DNA from: Candidatus Pacearchaeota archaeon | GTDB taxonomy: Archaea > Nanobdellota > Nanobdellia > Pacearchaeales > GW2011-AR1 | Assembly (NCBI GenBank): GCA_017608985.1 | Contig: JAFCEV010000002.1 | Coordinates: 1 to 23,422 of the forward strand | DNA length: 23,422 nucleotides | Direction: 5' to 3' | In this document: positions 1 to 7,100 of the stretch, piece after piece | Position numbering within the stretch: position 1 is the stretch's first letter | How the letters are laid out: the number at the start of each line of letters is the position of its first letter | Position numbers and translations under genes: made by a program | The notes under the pieces: model-generated | Databases searched by the model: none | Seen by the model: the letters and a program-made list of their open reading frames with translations, nothing else | Told to the model about the DNA's origin: nothing

Positions 1-669
1 TTCACTTTCTTCTTCAATTACTTCTTCTGGCTCTTCTGTTTCATTTTCTTCTGATTCCTCAACCCCTTCTTCTATGATGCAAGCCCCGTCAACACATATA
101 TAATCAGCATCACAATTGTCATCAGAAGCACATTCATTTTCATTACAAGTGTCATTATACCAATACCCATCTACATTCTCACAACTAGATTCATTCAAGC
201 ATAAATTTAAATGAGATGTATCACAAACATCTCCTACACATGTACCATTTCCAGTTGTAATATTTTCACAGGTTATGTTGTCATAACTATAATTAAATCT
301 AACATTAGGATAATTAATATTCGTAGCATTTGTAACAACTCCTGTCCAAGGATCTACAGAATAGTTTCCAGATTGGATTTCTATTGGATTAGAAGAGTTT
401 GTCATATTCCATGCAGTGATGACACTAAAATTAGTTGAGTTCTCAGAACCTAGTAATTTATATTCTGAAGAATTAATCCAACCGTTTGTTTCATTCACAA
501 CATTAGTAGAGTTACATTGCAGTTCAGTTTCATTTATCCAAGTACCAATACAATCTGTTTCATTAGTTAAAACAGCATAACCTGTCGGACCTCCACTTAA
601 AGAATAAACAACCACTACTCCTAAAGCAAGCACAACCAAAGCAATAAGATACTGAACCTCTCTTTTCAT
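1..669 (-). CDS. Secreted/surface glycoprotein-like protein, N-terminal 223 residues (3' end outside window)
   Basis: The frame is open from an ATG at 669 to the left edge, so the protein is partial. Residues 4-22 form a hydrophobic signal or anchor segment after MKRE, followed by GGPTGYAV. The rest is extracellular in style: I count 18 N-X-S/T sequons in about 190 residues. A Cys-rich stretch at about 134-195 has pairs such as CENVDGYW and CASDDNCDADYIC, and a Glu-rich tail (EEGVEEESEENETEE) starts near 200. The start is supported by a TATA-like box about 25 nt upstream (691-698). No catalytic motif is visible. I infer a glycosylated, disulfide-bonded surface protein whose acidic stretch may be a linker to a missing C-terminal part. 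The function is unknown. That it is coding and exported is fairly certain from codon structure and sequon density. Confidence 0.8.
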   Translation of the reverse strand, partial: MKREVQYLIALVVLALGVVVVYSLSGGPTGYAVLTNETDCIGTWINETELQCNSTNVVNETNGWINSSEYKLLGSENSTNFSVITAWNMTNSSNPIEIQSGNYSVDPWTGVVTNATNINYPNVRFNYSYDNITCENITTGNGTCVGDVCDTSHLNLCLNESSCENVDGYWYNDTCNENECASDDNCDADYICVDGACIIEEGVEESEENETEEPEEVIEEESE

Positions 670-690
670 TAATTAATTAATGATTTTTAG

Positions 691-698
691 TTTAAAAA
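691..698 (-). promoter_or_regulatory. TATA-like box for the partial surface-protein gene
   Basis: Reads TTTTTAAA on the minus strand, centred about 25 nt before the ATG at 669. This is the spacing expected for a leaderless archaeal transcript. Confidence 0.5.
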
Positions 699-803
699 GT
701 TTTTTAATATTTAAAATATATAACTAAAATCTATTTTTTAATATTTTCTTCTTTTTTATTATTTATTTTATATTTGTTCTAAGACAAAGCGAAGGGCCGA
801 GGT

Positions 804-843
804 TTTCACTTCCTATTGGCTAATTTCCGTCTGTGAAGTGAAA
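804..843 (-). repeat. 9-bp perfect inverted repeat at the 3' end of tRNA-Cys
   Basis: On the minus strand TTTCACTTC (843-835) pairs perfectly with GAAGTGAAA (812-804) around a 22-nt loop. The stem begins at the tRNA-Cys discriminator base, so in the primary transcript it would sit directly on the mature 3' end. It could be a 3'-processing or termination structure, or part of a small RNA. No T-run follows it on the minus strand. Confidence 0.5.
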
Positions 844-915
844 GCGGAGGGTGGGACTCGAACCCACGAAAAACCGGGCTGCAACCAGTTGCAGTAGCCG
901 CTGTGCCACCTCCGC
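843..915 (-). tRNA. tRNA-Cys (anticodon GCA)
   Basis: The cloverleaf was read by eye. Acceptor GCGGAGG pairs perfectly with CCTCCGC. Anticodon stem ACTGG/CCGGT closes the loop TTGCAGC, giving anticodon GCA. T arm GTGGG/CCCAC carries loop TTCGAGT. The discriminator is U73, a known identity element of tRNA-Cys, and CCA is not encoded. There is no intron. It lies 17 nt downstream of tRNA-Arg on the same strand with no room for its own promoter. The two are therefore probably cotranscribed, and the 5' end must be made by processing. Confidence 0.95.
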
Positions 916-932
916 ATATTACTTCTTCAAAA

Positions 933-1024
933 TGCCTCGGACAGGATTTGAACCTGCGACCTACTGCTTGCTTCACCTCTAAGCATAGAAGGCAGTCGCT
1001 CTATCCAGACTGAGCTACCGAGGC
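933..1024 (-). tRNA. tRNA-Arg (anticodon TCT) with 17-nt intron
   Basis: Acceptor GCCTCGG pairs with CCGAGGC, D arm is GCTC/GAGC, and T arm GCAGG/CCTGT (one G-U) has loop TTCAAAT. Anticodon stem ACTGC/GCAGT closes a loop that is 7 nt (CTTCTAA) once 17 nt between positions 37 and 38 are removed. The anticodon is TCT. The discriminator is A and CCA is not encoded. It is the first gene of a two-tRNA unit with tRNA-Cys. A TATA-like box at 1082-1089 predicts a leader of about 36 nt containing a hairpin. Confidence 0.95.
969..985 (-). other. tRNA-Arg intron, 17 nt at 37/38
   Basis: A bulge-helix-bulge can be drawn. Exon CTTC (32-35) pairs with intron GAAG. The 5' bulge is TA^T and the 3' bulge is CA^A, each cut as expected for archaeal tRNA-splicing endonuclease. 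The inner intron hairpin is weak. Confidence 0.85.
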
Positions 1025-1029
1025 ATTAC

Positions 1030-1050
1030 GCGAAGACTAAATAATCTTCA
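1030..1050 (-). promoter_or_regulatory. Leader hairpin and GTCTTCGC motif upstream of tRNA-Arg
   Basis: On the minus strand GAAGA (1050-1046) pairs with TCTTC (1037-1033 region) just before the mature 5' end. The octamer GTCTTCGC (1037-1030) lies 5 nt upstream of the tRNA. The same octamer precedes tRNA-Thr at 14089-14096. Confidence 0.45.
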
Positions 1051-1081
1051 ACCAATACTGAGCATGATACCGAGTAGAGGC

Positions 1082-1089
1082 TCTATATA
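1082..1089 (-). promoter_or_regulatory. TATA-like box for tRNA-Arg/tRNA-Cys
   Basis: Reads TTTATATA on the minus strand. At the usual spacing transcription would begin near 1060, giving tRNA-Arg a leader of about 36 nt. Confidence 0.4.
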
Positions 1090-1120
1090 AATTCAAGAAA
1101 CAGTTCTATTTAAAATCTTT

Positions 1121-2026
1121 CTATTTAAGTTCAACCTCATCCAAATCCTTCACAACTTCAACATCCTTAAATTCTTTTTTTGCTTCTTTTAAAATTTGAT
1201 TTAAACTCTTTTCATATCTCTGACTTATATGGGTTAAAATAAGTTTTTTTGATTTGGATTTTTTTGCAATTTCTCCTGCTTGTTTTGCTGTTAAATGATA
1301 TCTTTCTTTAGCAAAATCTTTCATATCCTCTCCAAAACTAGATTCACAAATTAACAAATCCGAATTTTTGACAAAAGACACAACCCTTTTATTCATTGAG
1401 GTATCCAAAATAAAGGAAATCTTTTTCCCTTTTTCAATATAAGTCAGATTCTTTGCAGAATATTTTTTTCCCTTATAAACAATATCTTTTCCCTGTTTAA
1501 GTTGAGACAATAAAGGGCTACTTGGAATTTTTATTTTTGATAACTTTTTTTTATTAATCCTTATTCTGTCCTTAAGAACAAAAGAATAAGCATTGCAAGG
1601 AATTTTATGAGTCATTGCTTTTGCTTCTAAATAAAACTCTTCTGTTTCGAAAAATTTTCCAGAAACTTCTTCAACTTTCAGCTTATAATCTCCTGAAAAA
1701 TGAAAGATTTTCAATATCTCTCTCATAAATTTCTTAGTTCCCCGCGGACCATAAATATAAAAAGTTTTATTGTATCCGCTCAACCCCAAAGTTTGTAATA
1801 ACCCGGGAATTCCTAAAACATGGTCTGCATGCCAATGGCTAATTAAAATTCTATTTATCTTCCCAGGATTTAATCTTGCTTTTCTAAACTGTCTCTGAGT
1901 CCCTTCTCCACAATCTATCAGAATATGTTCTCCTGAATAATCCAATAAAATTGCTGTATGGTTTCTCTTCGCTGTCGGAATTGAAGCAGCTGTTCCCAAA
2001 AATGTAAGTTTAATTTTTTCTGCCAT
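1121..2026 (-). CDS. rnz: Ribonuclease Z (tRNA 3'-end endonuclease)
   Basis: This is a 301-residue metallo-beta-lactamase-fold enzyme that cuts the 3' trailer off pre-tRNAs in the cytoplasm before CCA addition. The zinc motif HWHADH is at 64-69, preceded by DCGEGTQRQ near 38-46, a pattern typical of RNase Z. Further ligand positions are visible in ILDTS (about 206) and LTHISQRY (about 265). The central region around 115-125, with FHFSGDYKLKV, lies roughly where the substrate-binding exosite occurs in the family. The length is normal for the short form (tRNase Z-S). The start at 2026 is supported by TTATTAAA (2048-2055), centred about 25 nt upstream. All tRNAs in this window lack encoded CCA, consistent with a need for this enzyme. 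Confidence 0.95.
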   Translation of the reverse strand: MAEKIKLTFLGTAASIPTAKRNHTAILLDYSGEHILIDCGEGTQRQFRKARLNPGKINRILISHWHADHVLGIPGLLQTLGLSGYNKTFYIYGPRGTKKFMREILKIFHFSGDYKLKVEEVSGKFFETEEFYLEAKAMTHKIPCNAYSFVLKDRIRINKKKLSKIKIPSSPLLSQLKQGKDIVYKGKKYSAKNLTYIEKGKKISFILDTSMNKRVVSFVKNSDLLICESSFGEDMKDFAKERYHLTAKQAGEIAKKSKSKKLILTHISQRYEKSLNQILKEAKKEFKDVEVVKDLDEVELK

Positions 2027-2047
2027 AGTTTATAGAAGAAAAAAGGG

Positions 2048-2055
2048 TTTTAATA
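2048..2055 (-). promoter_or_regulatory. TATA-like box for rnz
   Basis: TTATTAAA on the minus strand, centred about 25 nt before the ATG at 2026. This implies a leaderless mRNA. Confidence 0.5.
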
Positions 2056-2100
2056 ATTAATCATTAGATAAAAAATAGAATTACAACTCAAATTAAAAAG

Positions 2101-2190
2101 TAATAGCAAAGTGACTTATGTGAGACAGCGGATAAAAGCCCAACTACCAATAATCTGCCAAGAATTCCGCCTCGCGAAAATTAATAGGCA
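2101..2190 (-). other. GC-richer structured spacer between the Sm-like gene and rnz
   Basis: This stretch is clearly more GC-rich than the surrounding intergenic DNA and has no good ORF. On the minus strand TTTGCCT and AGGCGGA (two G-U pairs) can form a 7-bp hairpin right after the Sm-like stop. GCGGA also pairs with TCCGC further on. The second possible stem is followed by ACA, but I could not draw a convincing H/ACA or C/D fold. It could be a 3'UTR structure or a small RNA. Confidence 0.3.
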
Positions 2191-2195
2191 AACGC

Positions 2196-2447
2196 TTACT
2201 CTTTTTTCAATGCAGTTGAAGCAGGAGAAATAAAGATAATTGTATCTCCTCTTAAAAAAGTCAATCCTAATTTTCTTTTGGTTTCACCATCTTGCATTTC
2301 TTTTATATTGTCCAAAACCAAATTTATGTGGATATCAAAAGCCAACAAAGTTCCCACAAATTGTTTGTCTCCTTTCAAATGCACTAAAATTTCCTTGCCC
2401 TTAGAATTGTTTAACAAATCCAAAGGCCTCTCAATTCCATTAACCAT
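2196..2447 (-). CDS. Sm-like (LSm) RNA-binding protein
   Basis: The 83-residue protein is almost entirely one Sm fold. The Sm1 motif spans about 17-48 (GKEILVHLKGDKQFVGTL, then FDIHINLVLDN) and Sm2 is LRGDTIIFISP at about 65-75. Archaeal LSm proteins form heptameric rings that bind U-rich RNA and tRNA precursors. The start at 2447 is supported by TTTTAAAA at 2470-2477 with a GGAAAG BRE-like element before it. In many archaea this gene is followed by rpl37e. Here there is no L37e; a structured spacer and rnz follow instead. It diverges from the eS8 gene across an 87-bp region holding both promoters. Confidence 0.95.
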   Translation of the reverse strand: MVNGIERPLDLLNNSKGKEILVHLKGDKQFVGTLLAFDIHINLVLDNIKEMQDGETKRKLGLTFLRGDTIIFISPASTALKKE

Positions 2448-2468
2448 AAATTGATTATTACAAATTTG

Positions 2469-2477
2469 TTTTTAAAA
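2469..2477 (-). promoter_or_regulatory. TATA box (with BRE) for the Sm-like gene
   Basis: TTTTAAAA on the minus strand, preceded by purine-rich GGAAAG and centred about 26 nt before the ATG at 2447. Confidence 0.6.
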
Positions 2478-2505
2478 CTTTCCTTGCAAATAATTAACCG
2501 AATAA

Positions 2506-2513
2506 TTTATAAA
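2506..2513 (+). promoter_or_regulatory. TATA box (with BRE) for eS8
   Basis: TTTATAAA preceded by CCGAATAA, centred about 25 nt before the ATG at 2535. It decides the eS8 start. Confidence 0.65.
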
Positions 2514-2534
2514 CAAAAAATAAAATTAAGTAGT

Positions 2535-2894
2535 ATGAAACTTGGAAAAAAAATAACAGGGGGGAAATATATAAAAAGAAGAAAGAAAAAATTGCATGAA
2601 CTCCCTGGACAAAAGAGAATTGTGAAGCTCGGAGAAGAAAAAAGAAAATCAAAAAGAATCAGAGGAGGAAAGAAAAAGACATTTCTTTTGAATACAAAAT
2701 TTATAAATGTTAAAACAGAGAATAAAAATCAAAAAGTTGAAATAAAAAATGTTCTTGAAACCCCATCAAATCGTTTTCTGGCAAGACAGAATATTTTAAC
2801 AAAAGGAACAATAGTTGAAACAGAACTAGGAAAAGCCAAAATAACAAACCGTCCTTCTCAGGAAGGTATGATTAACGGAGTTTTGATTGAGTGA
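2535..2894 (+). CDS. rps8e: 30S ribosomal protein eS8 (S8e)
   Basis: The product is a 119-residue basic small-subunit protein. The family pattern is clear: an N-terminal TGGKY...RRKKKLHELPG-like segment, central RGGKKKTFLLNTKFINV, and a C-terminal region with NRFLARQNILTKGTIVETELGKA and NRPSQEGMINGVLIE. The frame is open back to 2451, but I chose 2535 because the residues before it are hydrophobic and foreign to the family. In addition, a TATA box at 2506-2513 places the transcript start at this ATG. A T-rich stretch after the gene (2958-2969) may end the transcript. Confidence 0.95.
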   Translation: MKLGKKITGGKYIKRRKKKLHELPGQKRIVKLGEEKRKSKRIRGGKKKTFLLNTKFINVKTENKNQKVEIKNVLETPSNRFLARQNILTKGTIVETELGKAKITNRPSQEGMINGVLIE

Positions 2895-2957
2895 TTAAAA
2901 GAATAAAATTCTATCCAAAACTATTTTTCTGCTAATTCTATAGATTATATAACTTAA

Positions 2958-2969
2958 TTTTTTCTTTTT
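2958..2969 (+). terminator. T-rich tract downstream of eS8
   Basis: TTTTTTCTTTTT lies 63 nt after the eS8 stop. Archaeal termination commonly uses such U-tracts without a hairpin. The rest of 2895-3075 is AT-rich with no gene; an isolated C7 run at 2995-3001 is the only odd feature. Confidence 0.4.
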
Positions 2970-3075
2970 CAAGTTCAACTATTTTCTTTTTTGACCCCCC
3001 CAAAACAAATCACAACTAAATTTTTTACTACTTTCTTCAAGAACAAAAAACAAAAGTTTTTTAAAGACGAAAGAT

Positions 3076-3083
3076 TTTTAAAT
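3076..3083 (+). promoter_or_regulatory. TATA box (with BRE) for tfb
   Basis: TTTTAAAT preceded by ACGAAAGA, centred about 38 nt before the ATG at 3118. This predicts a leader of about 12 nt, an exception to the leaderless pattern. Confidence 0.55.
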
Positions 3084-3117
3084 CTTTGTATTAAACTCCA
3101 AAATAACAAATTCTAAA

Positions 3118-4041
3118 ATGGGATTTATAAAAAAATGCCCTGAATGTGGAAGCATAAATTTAACATATGATTCTCATCTTGGAGAAATTATCTGTAATGA
3201 TTGTGGATTAGTTATTGAAGAAAAAATGGTAGATACTGGAATTGATTTGCAAGGAAAATTTGACAAGAGTGAGAAAAAAGGAAGAGGAGGAGCTCCAATA
3301 AGTATGCAGAAATTTGATAAAGGACTTACTACAAATATCGGGGAAATTTCTGACATTTACAAACTTGAACCAAAACAAACAAGAAAATTTCTAAGACTTA
3401 AAAAATGGCAGGAGAGGGTTTCCACAAGTATTGAAAGAAATCTTAGACTTGCTATGGCAGAATTGAGGGTAATTGCTTCTTATTTGAATCTCCCAAATGT
3501 TGTGAGAGACGAGGCTTCAAGAATTTACAATTATGTTTTGCAAAGAGGATTAGTCAGAGGAAGAAGTATGGAATCTGTGATTGCTGCATGTCTGTATGCT
3601 GCATGCCGTTCTTATAATATTCCAAGAACCCTCGATGAGATGGCAACAGCTTCTGATGTAGAAAGAAAAGAAATAGGAAGAACTTACAGATTCATAATCA
3701 GAAAACTTGGAATAAAAGTCAAGCAGAGCTCTCCAAAAGATTATATTTCAAGATTTTCTTCTGTTCTAAATTTATCCCCAAAAACTCAGAATGATGCTCT
3801 TAAAGTTTTGAAACAAGCAGAAGGAGTTGAATTAACTTCAGGAAGAGGTCCTGCTGGAATTGCTGCTGCAGCACTATATGTCGCTGCACTGATGAACGAC
3901 GAGAAAAAAACACAAAGAGAAGTCGCAGATATTGCAGGAATAACAGAAGTTACAATTCGGAACAGATACAAAGAACTCATAGAAAAACTCAATTTAGAAG
4001 AAAAAATAAAACAAAAAGAGAAAGAGCTGAGCAAGAAGTAA
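3118..4041 (+). CDS. tfb: Transcription initiation factor B (TFB)
   Basis: The archaeal TFIIB homologue (307 residues) bridges TBP-bound TATA/BRE DNA and RNA polymerase. The N-terminal zinc ribbon uses C7-X2-C10 and C26-X2-C29. The B-reader/linker region follows (GIDLQGKFDK to about 95, with GRGGAPISMQKFDKGL). Two cyclin-like repeats occupy about 105-195 and 205-290; repeat 1 has SIERNLRLAMAELRVIASYL and repeat 2 has GRGPAGIAAAALYVAAL. The C-terminal helix-turn-helix (TQREVADIAGITEVTIRNRY) contacts BRE. Length and domains are normal. It is transcribed alone, with its own TATA/BRE, and is followed by tRNA-Leu on the same strand. Confidence 0.97.
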   Translation: MGFIKKCPECGSINLTYDSHLGEIICNDCGLVIEEKMVDTGIDLQGKFDKSEKKGRGGAPISMQKFDKGLTTNIGEISDIYKLEPKQTRKFLRLKKWQERVSTSIERNLRLAMAELRVIASYLNLPNVVRDEASRIYNYVLQRGLVRGRSMESVIAACLYAACRSYNIPRTLDEMATASDVERKEIGRTYRFIIRKLGIKVKQSSPKDYISRFSSVLNLSPKTQNDALKVLKQAEGVELTSGRGPAGIAAAALYVAALMNDEKKTQREVADIAGITEVTIRNRYKELIEKLNLEEKIKQKEKELSKK

Positions 4042-4057
4042 TCTAATTTCTAAAGTT

Positions 4058-4065
4058 TTTTATAT
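4058..4065 (+). promoter_or_regulatory. TATA-like box for tRNA-Leu
   Basis: TTTTATAT, about 37 nt before the mature tRNA, predicting a leader of about 12 nt. The overlapping T6 run may also serve tfb termination. Confidence 0.4.
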
Positions 4066-4098
4066 TGTCAATTGCTGATAATTTTACAACGTCTTTAA

Positions 4099-4182
4099 GC
4101 GGAGATGCCGGAGTGGTCAAACGGGCGACGTTTAGGCCGTCGTGGCTTAGTGCCTACTTAGGTTCAAATCCTAATCTCCGCA
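4099..4182 (+). tRNA. tRNA-Leu (anticodon TAG)
   Basis: This is a type II tRNA with a long variable arm. Acceptor GCGGAGA pairs with TCTCCGC and the D stem is CCG/CGG. Anticodon stem CGACG/CGTCG closes TTTAGGC, giving anticodon TAG. The variable arm has a GGC/GCC stem, and the T arm is TTAGG/CCTAA with loop TTCAAAT. The discriminator is A73, as required for tRNA-Leu. It has no intron and no encoded CCA. The 3' end is only 14 nt from the stop codon of the convergent giant gene. Confidence 0.95.
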
Positions 4183-4196
4183 TTTCATATAAAGCA

Positions 4197-7100
4197 TTAT
4201 ACTGGCTCCCAGAACATATAAACAGGATGCTCTGCATCAGATAAATCCTCGTCATAATACCGGAAAGTTCTTCCAGGCCCGTTCCAGTCAAATAACTTTG
4301 CTGTCTTTGTATTTTTATCAACCCACCCAACAAATATAGCATTATGCCCTGCATCAGAACAATAAGCATAAGAAAGCATATATCCTGGCTCAAGTGCATT
4401 TAATTTATCAAATTCTTCTATTTCTGCATTTCCTCTGTTCAAGGTGCATGAGTCAGAAGGGTTAGAAGCTACTTGAAAGATTATCTGGTTCTTGGAATTT
4501 TTATCAACTCCTATAGTAATTGTCTCTTCTTCTATATTATAATTTTTTCCTTTATTATCAGAATAAATGCAACCTCCTAGATTTACATTTGCTTTTTTAT
4601 ATACATAAGTAGCAGAATCAAAACAATCTTCAAATCCTGAAGAAGAAGTGCCTTTCAAAACACTTGCTGCTTTCAAAACTTTCTTTTGAGGGTCTGTTAT
4701 TGTCTCAACTTCTTCCAGAGGTTCTACAATTTCACAAGTCTCACCACCAGGAATTTCACTAAGTCCATTCTCAGAATCTGTTAATCCGAAATATTTTTCT
4801 TCTACTTCTCCAGCATCAAAACCAATCCAAAATAATTCTATAGCCCCATTAAAAAAGTCTTTGCCTTCCAAAGAAGCTAAAAGTTCTTTTTGAGCAAAAT
4901 TTAATTTAGAAGCTGTAAGAATGGGGTTAGTAGTCTTTGTTACAGGTTGCCACGCACCTTCAAGGGTATCTTTTACGGCCCTATAAGCCCACATCCAAGA
5001 TTTCTCTTGACTTGAATATTTAAACTTTAAATTCCTCAAATCTTTAAAGTCCAAGGTAAATATTTTTTCATCAGACATTTCTGCATTTCCTCCAATCAAT
5101 GCCCTTTCTTTAATAGCTTTATCAAGCAATATTCCTAACCCTTGCTCAAAATCTACATTTCTTAAACTTTTAATTAATTCTTGGGTCTCTTTATCAGGAT
5201 CTCTTCCTGCTGTATTTTCTAAAGAAGTTACAGGAATCCAATTAGAAGAAGCAGTGGTTACTGTTGTTAAGAATCCTCTTAGTTCTTTTACTTCTCTTCC
5301 AACATTATCACAATCCAAAGACCAATACCATTGTTCTTGGAAATATCTTGCACAAAAGTTTCTTGTTAAAATTCCTCTTCTAATTTCAAATTTAGGGGAT
5401 GTAACAATTTTAACCACATCTATCTTTATCTTTTTTTCACGTATTGATTCCTCTTCTGTCTCACTTTCAGAAGATTCTGTCTCTTCACTCTTTATAACAC
5501 TATACTCTTCAGTTGCCAGTTTTCCATATGCACTCGCTTTCAGCAATAATAGATATGCTTTTTCGCTGTTAAGGAAAACTCTATCAATGAAATTATTAAT
5601 AAGAGTTATTTTTTCAATATTAGAACTTTCTTTGTTAATTTGATTTATAGCATTATCAAATTCTTCTTCACTGAGATAATTCCCTGCGTTCTTTAGAACT
5701 TCTAGATAATTTGTTGTGGTTGTTTCCAAAACATTTTCTTCCAAATTAGAGAAATCTAAAACCTTCTTCACACTTTCTGTATCAAGCCAGCATTTCAGAT
5801 TTTTGCTTCCACAATAACCAACTTCCACCCATCTTGAACCATTCATTCCTGCATTTGCATCTGTTTTTTGCCCTGGATTCTTTGTTGCACAAACTCTCAC
5901 AATTCCTTGATTATAAATTTCTGGATTTATTAAATCTCCAACTCCCTCTTGAATATTAGGATTTAACAAACTATAAATGCTTGCGCTTCCTGAAATACAT
6001 TCTTCCTCTGTTTTAATATCTATTTCATCTGCTTGACTTGCCACATATTTTTCTTGGATATAATCAACAGCAAAAGAAGTTGAAACTTCCTTAAATCCAC
6101 ACTCTTCCTGTCCATTCACCATAATACATAACTGCTGATATCCTGAAGGGGCAGTGAAATCTTTTGTCTCTGAAGTATACTCTCCTTTTGAAATATAGCC
6201 TGTATCAACCAAAACACTGATTACAGTATCCTGATAAAAAGAACTTCCTGCATTTCCTTTCAAATAAACCCTGTAATATGCTCCTGTATCTTTTCCTGCA
6301 TAAATATGATAATAAACTTTATACTGGGAATAAGCAGGAGTTGTAACTGTAGTGAAAGGAATTTCATCAAACCATCCATGGAACTGAGGTGGTGAATCAG
6401 GAGTAGTTATTGTATCCAACAAATCTCCTGTTTCAGGATAAGTTACTGAAGCAAAAACCTTGCAAATCTCTCCTCCTATTTCTTCTGCTGAACGTGCTTT
6501 AAATGCCTTGTAAGAATTTTGTGCATAATACTGGGTGAAATAAGTCACTGCTTTTTCTGTTTTCTTCCATGCATCTGCAACACCTAAATACTCTCCTCCG
6601 CCCCTGGCATTTTGTCCAAGTATAATTCCTGTGAGTTTTGGTATTCCAAACTTCGCAAGAGGAATTGCTTGCCTCCAGAAAAATTCACACCCATAAATGC
6701 TGTAAATCTTATCACAGATACCGACAGTTTCCCCTGTATCTAAACTCTCCTGCAGACAATCTCTGTAAGATTCTTGTATAGAAAGCCATCCATCTATTCC
6801 AGCAGCAACTCCTGTTAAGCAAACTGGAATATAAATTTTCTCTCTGTAATTAGGAAGGCAGAGAGCAATACTTCCTATTATTCCTGACTGCGCAACATCC
6901 TGAACATAATAATTTCCCCCAAAATTACATCTGCTTGTCGGACACACCACCGGATCACAGACATTGAAAAGAATATTGCACTCTTTCGGAGACATGAAGT
7001 CCTGGCATTGTATTTCAGGAACATCTACTGCAGGATTTCCTACATCAACTTTTTGTCCTAAAATATTTGCCCTTTTTATTCCTTCATTATTCTTTCTCTG

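Noticed and set aside
1041..1080. C/D box sRNA (CTGA and ATGATA-like boxes)
   Set aside because: Boxes are imperfect and not paired into a proper C/D and C'/D' arrangement; the tRNA leader interpretation is simpler.
2451..2534. N-terminal 28-residue extension of eS8
   Set aside because: It is hydrophobic, unlike the family, and crosses the gene's own TATA box; the ATG at 2535 fits better.
2995..3001. C7 homopolymer as a regulatory element
   Set aside because: A single short run with no paired or repeated partner. It could be chance or a sequencing artefact.
5254..5643. 129-codon plus-strand ORF opposite the giant gene
   Set aside because: The opposite frame is a continuous 2155-residue protein with signal peptide and conserved cysteines. 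The Ser/Leu-rich plus-strand translation is a shadow.
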